Shown here one piece after another: positions 57,540 through 64,000 of a DNA stretch of 64,000 nucleotides. Position 1 is the stretch's first letter; each line of letters opens with the position of its first letter. A program made the position numbers and the translations under genes. Below the pieces are notes generated by a model, which was given only the letters and a program-made list of their open reading frames with translations, was not told the DNA's origin and did no database searches. This stretch comes from Stereocaulon alpinum (taxonomy: Eukaryota; Ascomycota; Lecanoromycetes; Lecanorales; Stereocaulaceae), in assembly GCA_018257865.1 (NCBI GenBank), contig JAEUBA010000026.1:248001-312000 (forward strand). The letters are read 5' to 3'.

Positions 57540-60500
57540 AGGGTGCTCCTACTAGATTTAGGTAGTTACTCCTACTAAAGCTCTGCCTTAGGCGATATAT
57601 TCTAAGCCTAAATTATTACGGAACTCTATAAATTAATTTTTACAGAGAGGTTTAGTAAGCCTATTAGTAACTTAATACTTAGTAGGCGTATAGCGGAGGT
57701 CTACTATACCGTTCGTAACTTACTCCTAAATAAAGTAGTAGTATATATTAATATACTTGCTGCGAGTATAGAATTCCGGATTCTTTATAAGGGCGATCGC
57801 GCCCTAATTATCTCTATAGATAATTACTACTTAGGGTTCCTAGCTACTAAGCTTAAGCTACCTTAGTAGGTTTTAAAGCTATACCGCTTCCTTAGACGCT
57901 AAGGTCTAACCGATATATTTAGCCTTATAGGTAGAAAGGGCTATAATAGGTTATTACTTAGATAACTAGCTAATAGCCCCGCTACCTATGTTAAAGATAT
58001 AACCTAAGGTGGATTAGCGCGTATTATAGTCTCCCGCCTAATTAGAGTTAATATAGCCCGTTAGTACCTAAATTAGTCCTAAGAAGGTTAATTAGTATTT
58101 AGTTATTAACTTAAGATATTAGAAGATTCGTTTAACTACTCCCTAATAAGCTTGCGTTAGGTTTACACCGTAGCGACTAACTACTAATATAGGGTATATA
58201 ATATTAGGTTAAGTCCCTAGTATTATATATATTAGCGACCTAATAGCCTTCTAATATAGCAGGCGGTCTTAGGCGTTAGCTTAGAAACCGTTAGGGGCTT
58301 TTTTAAGATAGTAAGTTATCTCTATAGGGGTTATAATTTCTTTATATTCCTAGAGGCTAAAGTCCTAAAGCACTTTCTTAATATAGGCCTCTTAGCTTAG
58401 TCGTAGCGTTCGTTATTAGCGGTTCTAGGTAACTATTATCCCTAAGTAATAGCTGTATAGCCCAAAATCTATTATATAGAATTAATAGTTAAGGGTATCT
58501 TTAACCCTTTAAATAGCTTCCTTACTAGGGCCTATAATTAGTAAATTATCTATATATAGGGTAATTAGCATCTTATCTTTAGGGTTAATAAATACGCTTA
58601 AGTTAGCTTCTAATAGGATAACGCCTAATTCGGTGTTTATAAAGCTAGCGAAGGTATTATACTATACTTAGGGGGATTATTTCAGGCTATATAGAGCCTT
58701 ATTTAGGCGGTAAACTTTTACCTCCCCTTAAATAAAGCCTTTAGGCTATTCTATAAAGATCTCCTCTTCTATATCCTTATAGAGGAATACCGTTTTAACG
58801 TCTATCTACTCTAAGTCCTAATCTATAGCGGCGGTAATTATAAATATAGCCTTATAGCTTATAGGTTTAACTACTAAGGCGAAAGTCTTATTATAATTAA
58901 GACCTTTTTGTTATTCGAAGCCTTAAACGACCTAGCGTACCTTATAGCGTATAATTTCCCCTTTAGGGCTACGCTTTAAGGTATAGACCTATCTACCCCT
59001 AAGGACTTTCCGGCTATCTAGGGGCGACGTTAGTATCTAAGTATTATTAGTTATAAGGGAGTTAAATTCGTTATTTATAGCGAGCTCCTACTATATTATA
59101 TATATATTATTAGCTATTACTTTAGCGTAGGTTTTAGGTTTATAGGGTTCCGCTGAATTCGCCTAAGCTAGTAGAGAGATCGCTAAATACCTATAGAGGG
59201 GATCTGGCGAGAGGTTCTATATATTAGGGATATCGAGCTTAGGGTATATTACTAGGACTTAAGTTATCTCTTGCTCTTCTATAGTACCTATTATTATTAG
59301 TAATACTAGCTGTAATAGGGCTAAAGAGTCTAATATTAATAGTAAACTTAGGCTTAGAGAAGGAGAATATAATATTTCTTTAGAAGTTAGGGGTAAGGGA
59401 GGTAATTCTCCCCCTAAAGGAGGTAATTCTCCTAAGGATTCTTAGTTAGGTAATTATACTAGGGATATATCTAAGTTAAAGTTAATAAAATTCTAATTCC
59501 TATTATACGCCTCCCCTAAAGCGGAGGTCTATTAGTATTTAGCTGGGGGTTCTTTACCCCTATAGAAGCGGGGCCGTTTCTCCTATATATAGATATCGAC
59601 GGCGCAGATAATAGCGCGCTATTTTAGTAACTATAGGCGAAAGATATAGCTATCCCCTTTATATCCTAAAAGGAAATAGGGGTCGCTTTTATCTATAAAT
59701 TTCTTTTAGAGACGGTTTCGCGCCTATATTTTAGAGTTAAGGGTTCTTAGGTACCTAAGATAGGGCTTACGCTTATAGAAGGCCTTATATAGGGTTTTCC
59801 TAAGCTTTATAACTAAGCTTTAGATGGTAAGGTAATTAGCTATTTTTATAATTTTAGGCTAAAAAGACTTATTAAGTTTAGAGCCTAATAGTAGAGGGTA
59901 GGTATATTTAATAAAGACCTACTCGAAATATTTAGTAGTCCTATTTTATTCTAGGTTTCTAGGTACTATAGGCTTATAGATAATCCCTTTAAGGCTAAGG
60001 TATTTTTAGAAGGTTCCTTTAATATATTCGCCCCTATTATCTATATATAGGTGTTAGATTAGGCGCCCTACTTACTTATACTTATACTAGAACCGTTAGA
60101 ATAGATCGCTAAGCTTTAATTTATATTTTATATAGTAGACTTCGGAGTAGTAGGTAAAGTTATCTTTAAAGGTAACTACCTATTTACTACCGTCGAAGCT
60201 AATAGGCTTAATAGGTCTTATAATATTACTATAAATAAATTCTATTAGGCGTATTCTAAGTTTAATAAAGTCCTTATATAGGGTAGACTAATAGCAGCCT
60301 AGAATATAGTATTTATAGGTTAATTTATCTAAGAATTTCTTTAAGAAGTCTACTCCGGTAGCTATATTAAGTAGCTAATCTATATTTTATTAACCTATAT
60401 AACCTATACGGGCGTACTAGAGCTAGCGGATAGCGTCTAGAGGTACGCTATACGCGTTTAATATAAGTTATTACCCCTAGGGAAGTTCTAATATATAGAG

Positions 60501-62840
60501 GCTGAATCGTTATTTAGCGATTATATTACTAAGCTTAGGGTATAAGATTATATAGCCGTTTTTAGCGAATTTAATATAGATTCTAATATCTATTAGCTAG
60601 GAGCCTAAGAGGAGGTTTACCCCTAGCTTAGGTACGTAGAGGACGTTATATAGTAGTATATTCTTCCTTAGGTATAGGATCTTTACCGTCCTACGCTTAG
60701 TAGGCTTAAGCTGCACCCTATTAATTTTAGTAATTAGAGTACTAATAGCGGGCTTAAAGGTTACGAAGTTAAAGCGCTAGTAGAATAAGTGCTATATATA
60801 TCCTATTAACTTCTAGCGTCGTTACTACTATATATCTAATATTAATTATAGGGACCCTATTTATACTAATACCTTAAATATTAAAGTCGCTATTAGCGGT
60901 AAGGGTCCTAAATATTAGCCCTTTAGTAGGGCTATTATTATATTTAAACTTCTATTTCTTAAACCTTTTATCCTTAGACTTAAACTTTTTAGGTTTTATT
61001 TCGGGGTAAAGCTGCTAGTACTTTATAATTAGATAAGTATCCTTTCGCTTAAGCTTCTTATAGTAAGGGTAGTATTCCTAAGGCTTATTATTCTTAGAGT
61101 TATAGTCTTTAGTAGACTTCCTACCTATAAATATTACTAGTCCGGAGTACTTATATTACGCCTAGATTTATTATTCTTTATTAGCGGTAGCTAGGGAGAC
61201 CTTATTAAAGTCGACTTTATTAGCGCCGAATAGGGCGTAGCTTTAAATATAAGCTATTTTAAAGGTATTATAAGCTTTACTAAGTCTTAAAAGATAGAGG
61301 TAAATTAGGTATAGTTTTAGTAGGGCTACTTCAGCGTTAAGCTCCTTAAGTTTAGTATTAACCTCTTAGAACTTCTAGGTATATTTAGCGATATCCTTAG
61401 AGGATTTTAAAGAGGTTAAATAGAGGTATTATACTAATTTAATATAGATACTAGTCCCTTTAGGCTTAAAGTTTAAGGAGACTTTAGTTAGAATCTTATC
61501 TACTATAGTAAGGTTCTTTATAATTTTCTAGGCGTTAAACCTAAGTTAGTTATAAATCGTAGTATAGGCTTTTACTTAGGTTTTAGTAGTAAAAGGCTTT
61601 AAGTTATTAAGTATAAGCTAATTATCTATCTCCTCTACCTACTAGGAGTACCTAAAGTTAGACTCTAAGACGGAGATAGAGGTAAGTAGGAAGCTCCTAC
61701 TACTACTATAAGATTCTTTAGCTACTATAATACCGCTACTACTATAAGATTCTTTAGCTACTATAATACCGCTACTGCTATAAGACTCTTCAGCTACTAT
61801 AATATAGGTATTTATATTTTAGAAGAGAGTTATAGGCTTTAGAGGTCTTTAAGTTAGCTAAGTCTTTTAGGGATAAGCGGTAGTAGTAGTTATTTCCTTA
61901 TACTATTATTTCGCCTAGGGACCTAAAGGAGCCTGAGATAGTATATATTTAGCTTAAAGGCTAAAGATATTAGAATTACTAAGAGGTTCTAAGGTCGATT
62001 TACTAGCTTTAGAATTAGAGTTATAAGGAGATAGTAACCGTTCTAGGGGTATATAATTAGTATTAATATAGTTAAGAGGTAACTTATCGAATTAGATTAG
62101 GTCCTAAAGAAGGTACCAGAAGTACTTATATTTAGAGCGGTAGTATACCTAGGTAATAGTATTTATATACTAGATAGGGTTTAGATTAGTAGTAGATAGT
62201 ATTAAGTTAGAAGATAAAGAAGATAATAGATTTCTAGCTATACTAATAGCGGATATCTTATAGATATCTCTTAAGGATTTCGACCTTAGTATTCTAGCGG
62301 CTAGGGTAATACCAGCCTCTAACTTATTAGGAAAGGTAGCGGGGGATACCGGCCTTTAATAATAGCTAAGGATACTAGCCTTTAGGAAGAAATTAAGGGG
62401 TTAGGACCTAGCCCCCTTAGTAATTAATAATTAATCGCTTTCTAGCGTCTAAAAAGTCTTATTTTTAATATAAAATTCGATAATTCTGCTTATATAGGTT
62501 AGTATTCTTACTATAGAAGCTGGATATCGCTTTTAGGGGCTTAGCTTTAGAGTTTATAGATACTTACTAAGGTACGCTAGAAGGGATTACTTAGTAGTAC
62601 TTATTAGCGTACTTTTCGGTAGTAATAACCTTAAAAAGAATAGAATAGCTAGGAGTTCCTAGTCTCCTCTTTTTAGTCGATTATTATCGCTGTGAGTTAA
62701 TTTCGCAGTACGAAGATTAAAGAGTTATTACCTAAGACTAAGTATTAGAGGTTTAGTATACGTATACGCAGCTTATATTAGAGAGGAGTTAGTAACTATT
62801 TCTAGAGGAGTATAATTCTAAAAGAAGAGCTATTCTTATA
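57540..62840 (-). pseudogene. Copia-B gag-pol remnant
   Basis: Mirror of Copia-A. Gag capsid lies at about 61690-61150, with a three-unit, 36-bp tandem repeat at 61704-61805 encoding a 12-residue motif. The knuckle is at about 61085-61030. The integrase DNRGEY-like block is at about 60020. Reverse transcriptase DIK.VFLYKDIEEEIFIE is at about 58810-58750, and the catalytic box YIDNLLIIGPSK at about 58525-58560. RNase H runs to about 57580. The upstream limit is uncertain: the region 62250-62840 shows no domain and may be leader. Confidence 0.88.
61704..61805 (-). repeat. 36-bp tandem repeat in Copia-B gag
   Basis: Nearly three units of 36 bp (12 codons, phase kept); the third differs by a few transitions. 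Copia-A has only about two units in the equivalent place (about 450-540), and these are more degraded. Confidence 0.8.
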
Positions 62841-62851
62841 ATACCCAGCGA

Positions 62852-62866
62852 CCTAGGCTTATAACC
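62852..62866 (-). promoter_or_regulatory. Copia-B primer binding site, initiator tRNA-Met type
   Basis: The minus strand reads GGTTATAAGCCTAGG, identical over 15 bases to the Copia-C site and directly beside the 5' LTR. Confidence 0.75.
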
Positions 62867-62998
62867 TATTAGAATATAATAGGTAGAATACTTAATTATC
62901 TAGTTAAGTACGACTATACGAGATATATATAAGGGTTAGGGCTAATCCTTAGTCATTAATAACTAAGCCTTAGGATATCGAACACCCGAATTTCAACA
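62867..62998 (-). repeat. Copia-B 5' LTR
   Basis: 132 bp. The edge at 62998 keeps TTTCAACA (TGTTGAAA on the element strand), where the other LTR has TTTTAATA. Confidence 0.95.
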
Positions 62999-63003
62999 TC
63001 TTC

Positions 63004-64000
63004 TAACTAATTAAGTTAATAGGTAATTCCTCTAAACTATACTATATACTCTATTATAAGTCCCTTCTATTAAAGATTTATAAGTTTATATTTTAGTCTT
63101 CTTTCTTTAATACTATCCCTAAAATAGAACCTTAATAAATTCTTAATATATATTTTATTAAAGATAATCTTTAAAGACTTATCCTCTATTATATTAGGGT
63201 CTTAAATTAAAAGATATTCTTTAAGTTAAAGTTAAAGGGCTACTATAGTATCGCCTTTAAGGTATAATAGATAAAATATATTCTTAGCCTTTATAATAGA
63301 GAAGCTTAGTATATTAAATACTATATATAAGTTAATTTATTAAAGAAATATATTTAATCCTCCCTTCCTACTAAAGAACTTAGTAGGGGTAGGTAACTTT
63401 ATCCCTCTATTACTAATAGTAATTCCCTCTTTAGGAACTAAAGCTAAGTCCTTTCCCTTAAATCTATTTATTACCTTAGGTATAACGCGCTATCTCTCCC
63501 TTAAGGTAGAACTAGAAGTACTTATACTATATAGTCTAAAGTATAATATTTAAAATATAATAAGGTAGTTTAACTCCTATAGGTAAATTATATAGTAAAG
63601 TATACTAAGTATTAGAAGGTAATAGAGATAGATAGTTATTAAATTATCTTTAGCTAAAACTCCTCTTTATTATATAAGTTAAATATAAGGAGATAAGAAA
63701 ATATTCTACTAAAGGAAAACCCTTCCTTATATATTTACCTTAATTATACTAAGCCCTAACCTAATTTAAGTAACCTAGCCTTATATCTACTATATTACTC
63801 TATAATCTACCTAATATACCTTAGATTACCTATATTACTAGGTCCTCTCTTAATAGTCCCTTACCTACTAACCCTATTACGTGCCTTACCCGTAACCTTG
63901 CGGGGTTACCCGTAACATTAAACCTATTCTTACTACTCTAAAGTTAGACTACTATTATAATATTCGGTAACTATTAGGGTCTACTTAGTATTAGCAGTAA
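63004..64000 (-). pseudogene. Gypsy-1 gag N-terminal side and leader, running off the window
   Basis: Minus-strand continuation of Gypsy-1 after the Copia-B TSD. By position it is gag and possibly 5' leader. I recognise no motif. Near the right edge TTACCCGTAAC occurs twice (63886-63896 and 63906-63916) around a hairpin GTAACC/GGTTAC, in a patch that keeps GTG, TTG and ACA triplets, unlike the sequence around it. Confidence 0.6.

Larger units (their letters stand above)
57062..62998 (-). mobile_element. Copia-B, complete Ty1/Copia element, inverted copy of Copia-A
   Basis: LTRs of 132 bp (57062-57193 and 62867-62998) and a perfect TSD TCTTC at 57057-57061 and 62999-63003. Total 5937 bp, no insertion inside. 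It aligns along its length with Copia-A in reverse. Its RIP pattern differs: the RT box still has one Asp (YIDN) where Copia-A has none. Confidence 0.96.
5222..64000 (-). mobile_element. Gypsy-1, outermost Ty3/Gypsy chromovirus, in five pieces
   Basis: Five separated minus-strand blocks read as one Ty3/Gypsy element when the insertions and one copy of each TSD are removed. They are chromodomain and integrase (5222-6460), integrase N-terminus and RNase H (16778-17439), reverse transcriptase (52974-54389), protease and upstream (55593-57061), and gag side (63004-64000). The joins carry the protein frame across; for example the protease-like reading continues through the element-X site. Neither LTR lies in the window: the 5' LTR would be right of 64000 and the 3' LTR left of Copia-A. 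About 5.8 kb is visible. It is among the most densely RIP-mutated sequence here and is the oldest layer of the nest. Confidence 0.88.

Noticed and set aside
1..62998. Copia-A and Copia-B as a 57-kb terminal inverted repeat of one unit
   Set aside because: Copia-B has its own perfect TSD TCTTC inside Gypsy-1, so it is an independent insertion that happens to be inverted.
1..64000. Long open reading frames as host genes
   Set aside because: Every stretch with domain similarity is retrotransposon protein; open frames elsewhere follow from skewed composition and have no start codon or motif.
1..64000. CpG methylation decay as the cause of the base bias
   Set aside because: That would leave excess TpG/CpA and few CpG; the opposite is seen.

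Overview
This window is a block of filamentous-ascomycete (Pezizomycotina-like) heterochromatin built from nested retrotransposons. I find no host gene, tRNA, rRNA or CRISPR array. The fungal assignment is inferred from base composition. CpA and TpG are almost absent (the first 480 bases hold one CA and no TG), TpA is in large excess, and CpG is not depleted. That is the mark of repeat-induced point mutation (RIP), which turns CpA into TpA on either strand. As a result nearly every Gln and Trp codon reads as a stop, and catalytic Asp codons (GAT) often read AAT (Asn). All coding regions are therefore reported as pseudogenes, recognised from motifs that survive in long, mostly unshifted frames.

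Layout, with boundaries set by paired LTRs and target-site duplications (TSDs). The outermost element is Gypsy-1 (minus strand), whose pieces lie at 5222-6460, 16778-17439, 52974-54389, 55593-57061 and 63004-64000. Four elements sit in it: LINE-1 (6461-16764, plus, 13-bp TSD), Gypsy-2 (17440-52968, minus, TSD ATAAC), a 1.2-kb LINE-tailed element X (54390-55579, 13-bp TSD) and Copia-B (57062-62998, minus, TSD TCTTC). LINE-1 is split by Copia-C (9645-14565, plus, TSD GATAC). Gypsy-2 is split by Gypsy-3 (22719-29917, minus, TSD CGTCT) and Copia-D (30331-51557, plus, TSD GTTTC). Copia-D is split by Gypsy-4 (35574-49802, minus, TSD GTAGG), which is split by Gypsy-5 (40314-47712, minus, TSD CTTTA). 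The deepest nest has five levels: Gypsy-1 > Gypsy-2 > Copia-D > Gypsy-4 > Gypsy-5. Copia-A (1-5221, plus) is a second copy of the Copia-B family, cut by the left window edge and abutting Gypsy-1.

Removing the insertions gives sensible unit lengths: LINE-1 about 5.4 kb, Copia-B 5.9 kb, Copia-C 4.9 kb, Copia-D 7.0 kb, Gypsy-2 7.1 kb, Gypsy-3 7.2 kb, Gypsy-4 6.8 kb, Gypsy-5 7.4 kb. Four of the Gypsy elements end their integrase with a chromodomain-like segment, which in the family targets insertion to silent chromatin and could explain the stacking. At least three Copia copies carry a primer site matching the anticodon arm of initiator tRNA-Met.

The parts least explained by standard element anatomy are: element X, which is little touched by RIP and shares only its last ~73 bp with LINE-1; an array of hairpin-forming repeats in the Copia-D leader with a compensatory base-pair change; a candidate opposite-strand ORF between pol and the 3' LTR of Gypsy-4; and extra 3' segments in Gypsy-2 and Copia-D. 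All positions were read by eye. LTR, TSD and PBS limits should be good to a base or two; ORF limits are approximate.
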